From positions 1,989,001 to 2,053,000 of the forward strand of contig NZ_CP121650.1 of the NCBI RefSeq assembly GCF_029714405.1: a stretch of DNA of 64,000 nucleotides. Reading direction: 5' to 3'. How positions within the stretch are numbered: position 1 is the first letter of the stretch; each line of letters starts with the position of its first letter. Below the pieces are notes generated by a model, which was not told the DNA's origin, did no database searches, and saw nothing but the letters and a program-made list of their open reading frames with translations. Source of the stretch: Bradyrhizobium sp. CB82. GTDB taxonomy: Bacteria > Pseudomonadota > Alphaproteobacteria > Rhizobiales > Xanthobacteraceae. Positions 17,661 to 25,588 of the stretch are shown here, in pieces. The position numbers and the translations under genes were made by a program.

Positions 17661-19531
17661 GATGCGCCCGAGCGATCGACTCTATCTTCGAATTCAGCCC
17701 TAAGCAGACTTTCGAGCTGCGAGCGGATTTGCGATGCCAGCAGCTTTTCCGATTGGCGAGACGGCTCGGACCGGAACCGGATCGAGCCGCCGGCGTTCGA
17801 CACGACAGTATAGCCGGCCGTGTTCTGCTTCACGTCGATTCCCACGATCAGATCAGCGTGGAGCGGCTCGGCGAGCACGAAGGGCCACTTTTCGTTGGCA
17901 AGCAAAACCTTGGACAAGGCGACGTTGCGGACATAGCTGTTGAACAAGCTCGTCTTGTCCGCTCTGACGCGATAGGCCGGGTTTCCTTGGGAATCGACGT
18001 ATTGCTCGTAGCACTCGCGGCCCTTCGAGGAATGCAGCACCGTTGCCCGGACATCCAGCCGCTTGGGAAGTTCGCGGAGGACCGCGGCCTCCAGTTGGTC
18101 GTGCGCCCGTCTACCTCCCCGCTCGATTTCATGGATCATGACCGCGGCGAAACCGGGAAGGAGGCAGGACGCCTGCGCCGCCGCGAGGATCGCGCGCGCC
18201 TGATCCACGAAGGTGTGTCCGACGCCGACGTCGTTGTAGGGGACGACAACAGGTTCGAACCCTCCATGCGGATATAGCGCGGACACCTCCTGCTTGAGCT
18301 GGGCCACGAACGGCTCTCCCCAACTGTCGACCACGGTCTGGGGCAGGATCAGGTACTGACGGTCCAATTGCGATCGGACGTAGAACCCGGCCTTGCGATC
18401 AAGGAGCATTTCTCGTCGGCTCTTGCCGAACTCGGCTGCGGACACGTTCTTGGCGTTCCCGCGTCCGTTGAGCGAAAGAACCTTGCTACCGCCGAAGTTC
18501 AGGTCCGGAACCGCGAAGGTCTTGCGTTCGATCTCGAGCGGTCGAGCCTCCAGCCTTAGGGCGGCCCCGCCGATCCTAACCTCGCCGATGTATTTCCGAC
18601 AAAGCTCGGTGATCCGGGCGCGACGTACGCCGGGCGCCAGGATGGCGTCGGCATGCGACTTGCGGACCTCGCGCGACTCGGTGTCGTAGGTGAGGTGACA
18701 GAGCGCCGCCGGCGCCGAGCGCTCCTCTCCTCGCGTATTCAGATAGACCACGACCTGGCCGGCGGGATCCAGGCGGGCCAACTCGGGAGAGATCGGTTTA
18801 CGCGACCGCGTTTCGATGAATTCGGCCAGGCCAACCTGGCGTCCGTCCGGCATAGGCACCACGACTTCGCCGACGTTGAAATCGGAGATGGCGAGAAGCC
18901 GGATGTCGAACCATTCATGACCCATTCGGTAGACCGCGTGTCTCCCCTTGATGCGCCTGAAGTCATTTCGCGTCATATTTCGCTGTAGCGGCCTGCGATC
19001 GACGTAGCAGCTACGCGAGTCGACGCAGAGTCCAATACCTCCGTCCGCCATGATGAACGCACGAACGCTAAAACCCTCGTGGCGTCCGATCGGGCCTTCA
19101 CCAGGAAGGGTAGCCTTCTCGAAAAAGGCGGCACCCGCTCCCGGTCGCCACAAGGCCTGCCGAGACCGGAGCGGCGCCTGGACCATAAAGTCGATAAATC
19201 TCGTGCAGAGCAAATCCGTCGCGGGACTGCGCGCCGTGTAGTCGAGGACACGGGTGCCAGGCATCGCGTCAAAACGGACGTTCGCACGTGTGACGATCAT
19301 CGAAGTCGGGAGCTCTTCGGCACCCTCGGGCACCCCCAGAAACATGCCGTCGTCTTCCTCGAACATCTCCACAGGCTGCTTCAGAAGACGGCTGAGGCGG
19401 CCGACGATCTGGTGCCGGTTCCTGTAGAATTCGGCGGACTCTGGATTGAGACCCCGGATCCTGTAAGTCTGATAGGTTGTCGACAATTCCTCCAGATTGG
19501 CGATCCGGAAGATGTTGGTCTCGCTGCTCAT
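17657..19531 (-). CDS. prokaryotic Argonaute, N-PAZ-MID and first half of PIWI (split gene)
   Basis: 624 aa from the ATG at 19531, which overlaps the nuclease stop as ATGA; an in-frame start at 19549 is less likely. Order: N domain (about 1-150); PAZ-like region (about 155-310) with RRIKGRHAVYRMGHEWFDIR and APAALCHLTYDTESREVR followed by ILAPGVRR; linker 2; MID domain (about 400-545) with FEPVVVPYND and SYVRNVALSKVLLANEKWPF, the typical end of a pAgo MID; and the start of PIWI with DLIVGIDVKQNTAGYTVV, carrying the first catalytic Asp (about 566), and a candidate glutamate finger near 595. The ORF stops at RVDRSGAS, before the RDGR strand. Both halves together give about 790 residues, the size of a long pAgo that uses a guide to find nucleic-acid targets. 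The operon context suggests defence against plasmids or phages. Confidence 0.88.
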   Translation of the reverse strand: MSSETNIFRIANLEELSTTYQTYRIRGLNPESAEFYRNRHQIVGRLSRLLKQPVEMFEEDDGMFLGVPEGAEELPTSMIVTRANVRFDAMPGTRVLDYTARSPATDLLCTRFIDFMVQAPLRSRQALWRPGAGAAFFEKATLPGEGPIGRHEGFSVRAFIMADGGIGLCVDSRSCYVDRRPLQRNMTRNDFRRIKGRHAVYRMGHEWFDIRLLAISDFNVGEVVVPMPDGRQVGLAEFIETRSRKPISPELARLDPAGQVVVYLNTRGEERSAPAALCHLTYDTESREVRKSHADAILAPGVRRARITELCRKYIGEVRIGGAALRLEARPLEIERKTFAVPDLNFGGSKVLSLNGRGNAKNVSAAEFGKSRREMLLDRKAGFYVRSQLDRQYLILPQTVVDSWGEPFVAQLKQEVSALYPHGGFEPVVVPYNDVGVGHTFVDQARAILAAAQASCLLPGFAAVMIHEIERGGRRAHDQLEAAVLRELPKRLDVRATVLHSSKGRECYEQYVDSQGNPAYRVRADKTSLFNSYVRNVALSKVLLANEKWPFVLAEPLHADLIVGIDVKQNTAGYTVVSNAGGSIRFRSEPSRQSEKLLASQIRSQLESLLRAEFEDRVDRSGAS

Positions 19532-20463
19532 GCCTGCCGCTCCCAACAAATCCTCTTGAATACGCAGTTTTCGCAGACCGTCTCGAACGGAGACGCCGGA
19601 AAATCTTCCACCGCGAGTTCGTGTCCCTTTCGGCCGTCGAGCGCGGCGAGCATCGCCGTCGCGCTCTCCGCGATGTAGTCGTCGGCGCTCGCGCGGTCTT
19701 CATCGTCGAGCTCGTGACGTCGCATCCGATCCAGCAGGAGCTGAACCTCGACCAACCGGATCTCGTCGGGAGCGCGGGCCGAAGGGGCCTCCGGAAAATC
19801 CTTGTGCGGCTTGCAGCGCCTGAGCGCTGAAGAATAGATGGCGAGTTGAAGCCAGGCGTCACTCGTGCCAACCGCGTGCGTCTTCCAGTCCACGATGGCG
19901 GGAGGCTCGTCTTCGTAGAAGGCGACCAGGTCCGGTACCACGACGACCGTGACGCCGTAGTCGGCGTACTGCAACGTGCGTTGCGGCATCAGTATCTTGG
20001 CGGCCGACAGACGCTCGAGGAAGTTGCGGCGCCGGAGCAGATTCCGGAGTGCTTCCGATATTTCGGTCCATGCGCGGTCGATCTCGTCCATCGTCGGGCC
20101 GTCGCCGTATTCGACGCTTGCGAGAGCGGCATACGAGCGGCCCCATGACGAGACGGGCATATCGGGTTCGCGCAACGGATGTTTGCGGGCCGTATCGAGC
20201 TGCATGTCGAAGATGCGACGCGCCTCCGAGAGCACGCCTCCGGTCTCCGGCATCTTGCGGGCCTTCAATGTCCCAACCACGGTTCTGGAAATGATGTCGT
20301 CGACGACTGACCCGCGCCAGCCGGCCACCGTCTGCAACTTCCCGAGATTGAATGCGTCGCGTCGGGCCGGATCGTTCGCCGTCGGGCTCGCGAGACAATG
20401 CCGGAAGTACCATTCCCGTTGGCACTTCCGGAAGGTCTTTGCGGCTGACAACGACCACTTCAT
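19528..20463 (-). CDS. Cas4/RecB-like PD-(D/E)XK nuclease with Fe-S-type cysteines
   Basis: 311 aa. Nuclease core: D178 in VVVVPDLVAF, D192-W-K194 in PAIVDWKTHAVG, and Q206-x3-Y210 in LQLAIYSSALRR (the QxxxY motif of RecB-type nucleases). Cysteines C14 (FRKCQREWYF) plus C297, C300 and C306 (ETVCENCVFKRICWE) are placed as in Cas4 and AddB, where they hold a 4Fe-4S cluster closing the fold. The N-terminal SLSAAKTFRKCQREWYF is itself typical of this superfamily. The ATG shares one base with the stop of the XRE regulator, and its end overlaps the Argonaute start. A Cas4-like enzyme with an Argonaute could make or trim DNA guides or degrade targets. Association of pAgos with PD-(D/E)XK nucleases is known; the biochemical role here is inferred. 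Confidence 0.88.
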   Translation of the reverse strand: MKWSLSAAKTFRKCQREWYFRHCLASPTANDPARRDAFNLGKLQTVAGWRGSVVDDIISRTVVGTLKARKMPETGGVLSEARRIFDMQLDTARKHPLREPDMPVSSWGRSYAALASVEYGDGPTMDEIDRAWTEISEALRNLLRRRNFLERLSAAKILMPQRTLQYADYGVTVVVVPDLVAFYEDEPPAIVDWKTHAVGTSDAWLQLAIYSSALRRCKPHKDFPEAPSARAPDEIRLVEVQLLLDRMRRHELDDEDRASADDYIAESATAMLAALDGRKGHELAVEDFPASPFETVCENCVFKRICWERQA

Positions 20464-20807
20464 CAGCGTGTTCTGCCGGTCCGTGATCTAAGAAAGGCAA
20501 GGTATTCCGCCAAGGCATCCTCCTCCTCGGGACTGGTCGGACCCAGCCTTGCCGCCAACCGTAGCCTGTCGTCGCTGGCGCGGTCCGACTCTCCGGCAGG
20601 ATATCCCGCTTGGCTCATCAGCGCAGCATACGAGAGCTCATATAGGATGGCGATCTTGTGAAGAACCTTTGGTGAGGGCGATGCGATCTTGCCGTTTTCG
20701 ATTTGCGACAAATAAGCATTCGACAGCCCGGTCGCGCGCTCGACGTCACGTAAGCTCAGCCCCTTTCGCTCGCGTGCCGCAGTCAGTGTCTTTCCGAGTC
20801 GCGCCAT
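20463..20807 (-). CDS. XRE-family helix-turn-helix regulator of the Argonaute operon
   Basis: 114 aa from the ATG at 20807 (a GTG at 20819 is also possible but would leave almost no leader after the predicted promoter). Residues about 3-60 form a Cro/C1-type HTH: LGKTLTAARERKGLSLRDVE, ATGLSNAYLSQIENGKIASP and SPKVLHKIAILYEL. The C-terminal 50 residues are acidic and helical (PTSPEEEDALAEYLAFLRSR), as in regulators of toxin-antitoxin and defence loci. It is the first gene of the leftward unit and its stop overlaps the nuclease start (TGATG). Two ATCAAGC repeats overlap the promoter just upstream and are candidate operator half-sites, suggesting autoregulation and perhaps control of the divergent unit too. 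Confidence 0.88.
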   Translation of the reverse strand: MARLGKTLTAARERKGLSLRDVERATGLSNAYLSQIENGKIASPSPKVLHKIAILYELSYAALMSQAGYPAGESDRASDDRLRLAARLGPTSPEEEDALAEYLAFLRSRTGRTR

Positions 20808-20833
20808 CTCAAGAATCACCAGTTGGGTTGCAA

Positions 20834-20864
20834 GTTATATCAAGCGATGCTAAGTTAATCAAGC
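20834..20864 (-). promoter_or_regulatory. promoter of the XRE-nuclease-Argonaute operon with candidate operator repeats
   Basis: On the minus strand TTGATT (20862-20857) and TATAAC (20839-20834) are separated by 17 bases, a good sigma-70 promoter about 27 bases before the ATG at 20807. The direct repeats ATCAAGC on the plus strand at 20839-20845 and 20858-20864 sit on the -10 and -35 boxes, 19 bases apart, and are plausible binding half-sites for the XRE protein. Confidence 0.6.
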
Positions 20865-20968
20865 AGTCAAACCTAGGGTATCGCCTCGGGTGCCAGATGC
20901 CTTTACTGTCTGGCTGAATTGACGTGACAGCATGTCGGTCGCGGGCCGACGGCAGCAGGAGTCGACCG

Positions 20969-22291
20969 ATGGGTGCCGAAACGAAGCCGTCCGAACCAGT
21001 CGTCGTCACGTTCGCGCAGATTTCGAAGGCGATCGGCTCCGACGAGGCGATTGGGAACCTTGCCGAAGCGTCGGGACGAGATACCACCGTCGATCCCGTT
21101 CAGAAAGCGGCGATCATGGCCGGCGTTGGCAATGTACTCAGAATGCTGCAGGATGCCGAGCGAACCGCTGGCGCGAAGGTCTTAACCACGCCGCATGATG
21201 CTCGCGCGGCTCGACTGCAGAGTCTGGTCGCATCGGGGGAGGCCGCCAAACTCCGATATGCGGAGTTGCCCAGCGGCGGACTGGAAGCCATGTTCGATAC
21301 GAACGATTGGTCCGGATGGGCGACCGTTGTGTGGGAAAAGCTGAAGCACCTCATCCCCCACCCGATGGTGCGGCCCAAGACGGACATCGCTGCATCGCTT
21401 CCGGACACGTGCCGCATTGCGGTTTTGGGAGATTGGGGGACCGGTCTATATGGAGCCCCGAAGATCGGCGCCGCGGTCCGGCAGGACCGCGATCCGTTCG
21501 ACCTCCTGCTGCATCTCGGCGACGTCTATTACTCCGGTACCAGTTCGGAGGTCGATCAGAGGTTTCTCGAGATCTGGCCGACGCGTCGCGGGGCGATCAA
21601 CCGCGCCCTGAACTCCAACCATGAAATGTATTCCGGCGGTGATGCGTATTTCGGTCGGACACTGCCGGCATTCGGTCAGGAAGGCAGCTACTTCGCGTAT
21701 CAGAACAGTCAATGGACCCTGATCGGGCTGGATGTCGCCTATAAAGATCACGCCATCGACGACGAACAGGTGAGATGGCTCACCGAGGTCGTCCGCAAGG
21801 CCGGCGACCGCAAGATTGTGCTGTTTTCACATCACCAGTTGTACTCGAACATCGAAAAGGAGCAGGGCACCAAGCTGTGGTCGCATCCCGGCTTGGGTGA
21901 ATTGCTGCGCAGCAAGCGGATATTCGCCTGGTATTGGGGACATGAACATCGATGCACGGTGTACGAGGCGCCGGACACCAACTTCGGGATTTGGGCACGA
22001 TGCATCGGACATAGCGGTATGCCGCAAAGCCGCGACCTGACCATCGGCTTGTCGAAGGCAACCGGACCGGCCTACGAGCGAGCCGACTGGCGATTCTGTC
22101 CTGCCGTCACGGTCGAAGGAAATCCCCTGCCGCGCGCGGTGGTGCTCGAGGGGCGCAACGAGTTTATCGTTGGTGAAGAGGACAAGTTCACCCCGCACGG
22201 ATACGCGGTACTGAATATCGACGGCGTCCATCTCGAGGAGGAAGTGCGGAGCGCGACTGGCGAAGTCATCTATTCCAAACGACTGGTCTAG
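20969..22291 (+). CDS. calcineurin-like metallophosphoesterase
   Basis: 440 aa from the ATG at 20969, preceded by CAGGAG; the frame is open from 20924. The metallophosphoesterase signature is complete and in order: GDWGTG (154-159), LHLGDVYYSG (about 182), NSNHEMY (215-221), FSHHQLY (about 286) and WGHEHR (323-328), giving a two-metal phosphatase/phosphodiesterase site. The first ~140 residues (VVTFAQISKAIGSDEAIGNL onward) are helical and unrecognised and may be a coupling domain. There is no signal peptide. It is divergent from the XRE/Argonaute unit across 161 bases and heads the trypsin-like and caspase-like genes with 3- and 10-base gaps. In a conflict system it could make or destroy a nucleotide or cyclic-nucleotide signal, but the substrate cannot be told from sequence. 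Confidence 0.85.
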   Translation: MGAETKPSEPVVVTFAQISKAIGSDEAIGNLAEASGRDTTVDPVQKAAIMAGVGNVLRMLQDAERTAGAKVLTTPHDARAARLQSLVASGEAAKLRYAELPSGGLEAMFDTNDWSGWATVVWEKLKHLIPHPMVRPKTDIAASLPDTCRIAVLGDWGTGLYGAPKIGAAVRQDRDPFDLLLHLGDVYYSGTSSEVDQRFLEIWPTRRGAINRALNSNHEMYSGGDAYFGRTLPAFGQEGSYFAYQNSQWTLIGLDVAYKDHAIDDEQVRWLTEVVRKAGDRKIVLFSHHQLYSNIEKEQGTKLWSHPGLGELLRSKRIFAWYWGHEHRCTVYEAPDTNFGIWARCIGHSGMPQSRDLTIGLSKATGPAYERADWRFCPAVTVEGNPLPRAVVLEGRNEFIVGEEDKFTPHGYAVLNIDGVHLEEEVRSATGEVIYSKRLV

Positions 22292-22294
22292 GTC

Positions 22295-23230
22295 GTGCCC
22301 GCCGATCACGCCGCACTGTTGGCACGCGCGGAACGCGCGTTGGCCGGGAATTCGCCCGTAGAGGCCGTACGCAAGGTCCGGTCCATAATCGGTCCCCTCA
22401 ACATTCCCAATAGTGAGGCCGAGGCTCAGTTAGCGCTCGAGGCCCTGCGGAACGGCGAAGCGCCCACTCCTCAGCAGCTCACGGCCCTTGAAATTGTGGT
22501 GCGGCTATTGCGACCGGTCGTGCTTCTTCGAAACGGCCTACTCGACGACCTTCCCGAGACCGCTAATCGGGATCTAAGACCGGTGGAGCTCAAGGATGCC
22601 TGGAGCAAATTTCAGACGATCGCCAAGCAATATGTGGGTTCGGTCGGTCGGATAGAGGATGCTCGCAGCCGCCATGTCGGGACCGGCTTCGTTGTCGGAG
22701 CCGGACTCGTTGCAACGAACCGGCACGTACTCGCCGTCTTGAGCAGCGGCGCGGAGGTCCTGGCTCCCGGAGCCGGCCGTATTGTTTTTAAGCAGGAGTA
22801 CCTTGGAACGAACTCGACCGCCGACATCGCCGCTCTGGTTGAAGTGGTCGCGATCCATCCGGTCAAGGACATCGTGGTCCTGCGTGCGGATACGGCGGCT
22901 CGCACGCCAGTCGCTTTCGCGGACGACGTGCCTCCTGCTGGTGCCAACATCGTTACGATGGGCTTCCCTGGAAAAGACGAGGCCAACAACCCGCTCTTCC
23001 TTACGTCCGTCTTCGACGGAAAGTTTGGCGTAAAAAGCGCCGCCCTGGGTGAGGTGCTTGACGGATCTGCCGCAGCCGATATTTTCCACGATTGTTCGAC
23101 TACGCAGGGAAATTCCGGATCTCCGGTCTTCGCGATCGCCACGGGGCAGGTCACCGGAATTCACAGATCCGGGTATTTCATGTTTCGGAACGAAGCGGTC
23201 AGCTCGGCCGAGATCCGGGCGCTCCTTTGA
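22295..23230 (+). CDS. trypsin-like serine protease with an N-terminal helical domain
   Basis: 311 aa starting at a GTG 3 bases after the phosphoesterase stop. Residues 1-95 (ADHAALLARAERALAGNSPV, then PTPQQLTALEIVVRLLRPVV) form a small helical domain of the kind found as effector-associated adaptor domains in bacterial conflict systems; this label is tentative. Residues 105-311 are a chymotrypsin-fold protease with H144 (LVATNRHVLAV), D192 (HPVKDIVVLR) and S274 (TTQGNSGSPVF). No signal peptide is visible, so it should be cytosolic, unlike most trypsin-like bacterial proteases. Coupled translation with its neighbours suggests a stoichiometric role, possibly cleaving and activating the caspase-like protein or being activated by the phosphoesterase product. 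Confidence 0.87.
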   Translation: MPADHAALLARAERALAGNSPVEAVRKVRSIIGPLNIPNSEAEAQLALEALRNGEAPTPQQLTALEIVVRLLRPVVLLRNGLLDDLPETANRDLRPVELKDAWSKFQTIAKQYVGSVGRIEDARSRHVGTGFVVGAGLVATNRHVLAVLSSGAEVLAPGAGRIVFKQEYLGTNSTADIAALVEVVAIHPVKDIVVLRADTAARTPVAFADDVPPAGANIVTMGFPGKDEANNPLFLTSVFDGKFGVKSAALGEVLDGSAAADIFHDCSTTQGNSGSPVFAIATGQVTGIHRSGYFMFRNEAVSSAEIRALL

Positions 23231-23240
23231 GGTCGTCGCG

Positions 23241-25493
23241 ATGGGTCGGCGCGCGCTGATAATCGGTATCGAAGAATACGCCAGGGTAAGCGACAACAGC
23301 ATCGTGTCCAAGCTTGAAGGCACTCTCAAATCCGCTGAGGATTTCCAACGCTGGCTCTCGGCGAAATGGGATGCCGAAGGCGTGGCGGCTGCCGACAGGC
23401 AGATCATCTTCTGCTCAGAGCCGGCGGTCGCCGGCGGCAGACACGCGGCTGCTGAAGATCTGACGCAGGCGCTGCTGGACCTAAGGGTCGCAGGCCAGAA
23501 TTCCACCGAGGAGTTCTTCTTCTATTTCAGCGGTCATGGCTTCTCGTTCGTCCAGCCCGATGCGCGGTCCGATGTTCTCATCGCGTCTAGCTACAGGTCT
23601 ATGGATCTGTCGGGAAGCTCGTGCCTCCAGCTCGATAAAGCCATCTATTGGCTTCGGCAGCACCTGGGATCGGGACACCAGTACTATTTCGTCGATGCGT
23701 GTCGGAACGACCTCGACGGACGACGGATTAACCCTGGCGGCATCGTTCCGCCAAGCGACCCTCAAACCTCGGACGAAGCCACGACCTTTCTCCTTCAGTC
23801 GACTGCCCCCGCCGCTACCGCTGCCGTCGATGGCCGTTTCGCGGCCTCGCTGCTCGCCGGGCTGAACGGAAAAAGCACGGCGAAGATGTGGGACGAGAAC
23901 CAAAATGACACGATGATGGTAAGGTTCGACACGTTGCGCGGCTTCGTGAAGGAAAGGATGAAGCCTCAGCGCGTCCACAACAACGTCGCTGGCAGTGACG
24001 GCGAAACCGACGCCATCATCATTCGGCTCAAGCCGCCTCCGATGTCCCGGTTCACCGTTCAGATCGAAGGTAACGTCGGCTCGCCGGCCGGCACCATCGT
24101 CACGACCGGCAAGCGTGCGCCTGCGCGCATCGATACAGAGATAGTCGGAGAATCCACGTCGTTCGAACTTAAACCCGACCGGTACACCGTCTCCGTCCAC
24201 GTAAACGGCGCCCAAGTCCGCGAAAACGACCGCGAGGTCGTGGTATTCGACGATGCGACGCTGACCTTCCAGTGCGAGCCTCCCGGCCCGGGCGTGACGA
24301 CCAGCACACCTGCCGCCAATACGGGAGACGTCGCGATTCCCAAAAGCCTCACGCTCGAGCTCGAGGAGCTCGCCACGGGGAAGCGAGAGCAGTTCCGCGG
24401 CATGGAGAAGATCGTTGTCCCTCGCGGGCGCTATGCGGCGACGATCCTCGATCGAAACGACCGCGTTCTCAATTCCCACGACATCGTGGTGGGGCCTCAG
24501 GAATCGGTCAGGATCGCGGACTGGTCCGGTAGCGTCCCACACGCCTCCCTGGCAGGTGAATTCGACGTCGACGGCGGCGCGATTGACTTTTCGGAGTCCT
24601 TGGGACCGCTATCCGATCCCGACCTCAACGTGTGGCTGGCCCTCGTCGGAGGCGGGAGAATCATGTCCGGTACGCCGTATACGGACTATTCGAAAATCGG
24701 GCGGCTTCCGTTGCAGGATTTCTCCCACGAGCCTCCCGGCTCCGCGCCCGTGTACGTGTTGGCGGGGTTCGAAGATCCCGGCACCGTCCTTGACGTCGCC
24801 GCATCGACGGATCCGAAGCGCGTCGATTGGTCGCCGGCGACGCAGCCGGCGGGATTGCGCGGACTGAAGGAGGCCGTCTTCCGAAATCTCGCCGGGCCGA
24901 TCCTGCTATCGCTCCGTACGAACGGCGGCGCGTCATACACGGTCGCCTCGGTGGCTTCGCCCAATCGAACCACCCTGATCGTTGCGACCCTCGACGAATT
25001 CGGAAACCCGGTGATCTCGCAATACCTGCTGCCCATCGGCCACCTGGTCGATCGTCTCGATCCGTCGGTCGCCGCATTGGTCAGAGACCGCAATCAATTG
25101 GCGGACCTGAAGGTGATCGCGGAAGCTGAGAGGGCCTTCAGGAGCCGCCGCGACATTCTGCGCGGCGGCGTTCCGACGTACTTCATGGACGACGTGCTGA
25201 ACCTGAAGTGGATCGATCCGATCGCCGCCGCGATGGTCGCCTACGAATTCGTCCGCCGACGCCAACCGGCCCGGCTCTCGGTCGTGGTCCGAAACATGAC
25301 GACCTACTTCCCGGAATTGCCCGACAGCATGGCGCTGGCGAACCTCACCGGGGGACCGTTGGCGATACCCCTCCGCGACGTCCCGCTCTTCCTGGACGGG
25401 CTGCGGGCCCTCGACGAAAGGCGGATGCCCCTTCCGGCCACGGCAATCGACTACAACAGCATGTGGACGGCCTGGCGAGGAGCCTACGATTGA
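23241..25493 (+). CDS. caspase-family (C14) cysteine protease with long beta-rich C-terminus
   Basis: 750 aa from the ATG at 23241, 10 bases after the trypsin-like gene; the frame is open further upstream but overlaps it. Residues 1-240 are a caspase/metacaspase-like domain: RRALIIGIEEYARV at the N-terminus, the catalytic His99 in FFFYFSGHGF, and the catalytic Cys154 in YYFVDACRND. Residues about 265-480 look like two or three beta-sandwich repeats (VQIEGNVGSPAG, LTLELEELATGK, VVPRGRYAATIL). The C-terminal 250 residues are helical and unrecognised. Bacterial caspase-like proteins in defence operons act as death effectors or as proteases that process partner toxins. Third gene of the phosphoesterase-trypsin-caspase unit. 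Confidence 0.87.
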   Translation: MGRRALIIGIEEYARVSDNSIVSKLEGTLKSAEDFQRWLSAKWDAEGVAAADRQIIFCSEPAVAGGRHAAAEDLTQALLDLRVAGQNSTEEFFFYFSGHGFSFVQPDARSDVLIASSYRSMDLSGSSCLQLDKAIYWLRQHLGSGHQYYFVDACRNDLDGRRINPGGIVPPSDPQTSDEATTFLLQSTAPAATAAVDGRFAASLLAGLNGKSTAKMWDENQNDTMMVRFDTLRGFVKERMKPQRVHNNVAGSDGETDAIIIRLKPPPMSRFTVQIEGNVGSPAGTIVTTGKRAPARIDTEIVGESTSFELKPDRYTVSVHVNGAQVRENDREVVVFDDATLTFQCEPPGPGVTTSTPAANTGDVAIPKSLTLELEELATGKREQFRGMEKIVVPRGRYAATILDRNDRVLNSHDIVVGPQESVRIADWSGSVPHASLAGEFDVDGGAIDFSESLGPLSDPDLNVWLALVGGGRIMSGTPYTDYSKIGRLPLQDFSHEPPGSAPVYVLAGFEDPGTVLDVAASTDPKRVDWSPATQPAGLRGLKEAVFRNLAGPILLSLRTNGGASYTVASVASPNRTTLIVATLDEFGNPVISQYLLPIGHLVDRLDPSVAALVRDRNQLADLKVIAEAERAFRSRRDILRGGVPTYFMDDVLNLKWIDPIAAAMVAYEFVRRRQPARLSVVVRNMTTYFPELPDSMALANLTGGPLAIPLRDVPLFLDGLRALDERRMPLPATAIDYNSMWTAWRGAYD

Positions 25494-25588
25494 CCGGTGG
25501 GCCGCCTTGACAAAGCGACGCCTGCGTCCTGTTAGCAAAATCCCTAGTCATTCGGTCGGCCTGCCGATCCGCCCGCTCGAGCATTCAG

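Noticed and set aside
17650..17680. Programmed ribosomal frameshift joining the two Argonaute halves
   Set aside because: No X-XXY-YYZ slippery heptamer is present at the junction (it reads CGCTCGGGCGCATCGTGA) and no obvious downstream pseudoknot was found; coupled reinitiation or an error is simpler.
23049..23240. Longer caspase-like ORF beginning at 23049
   Set aside because: It would overlap the trypsin-like gene by about 180 bases in another frame; the caspase fold starts at 23241.
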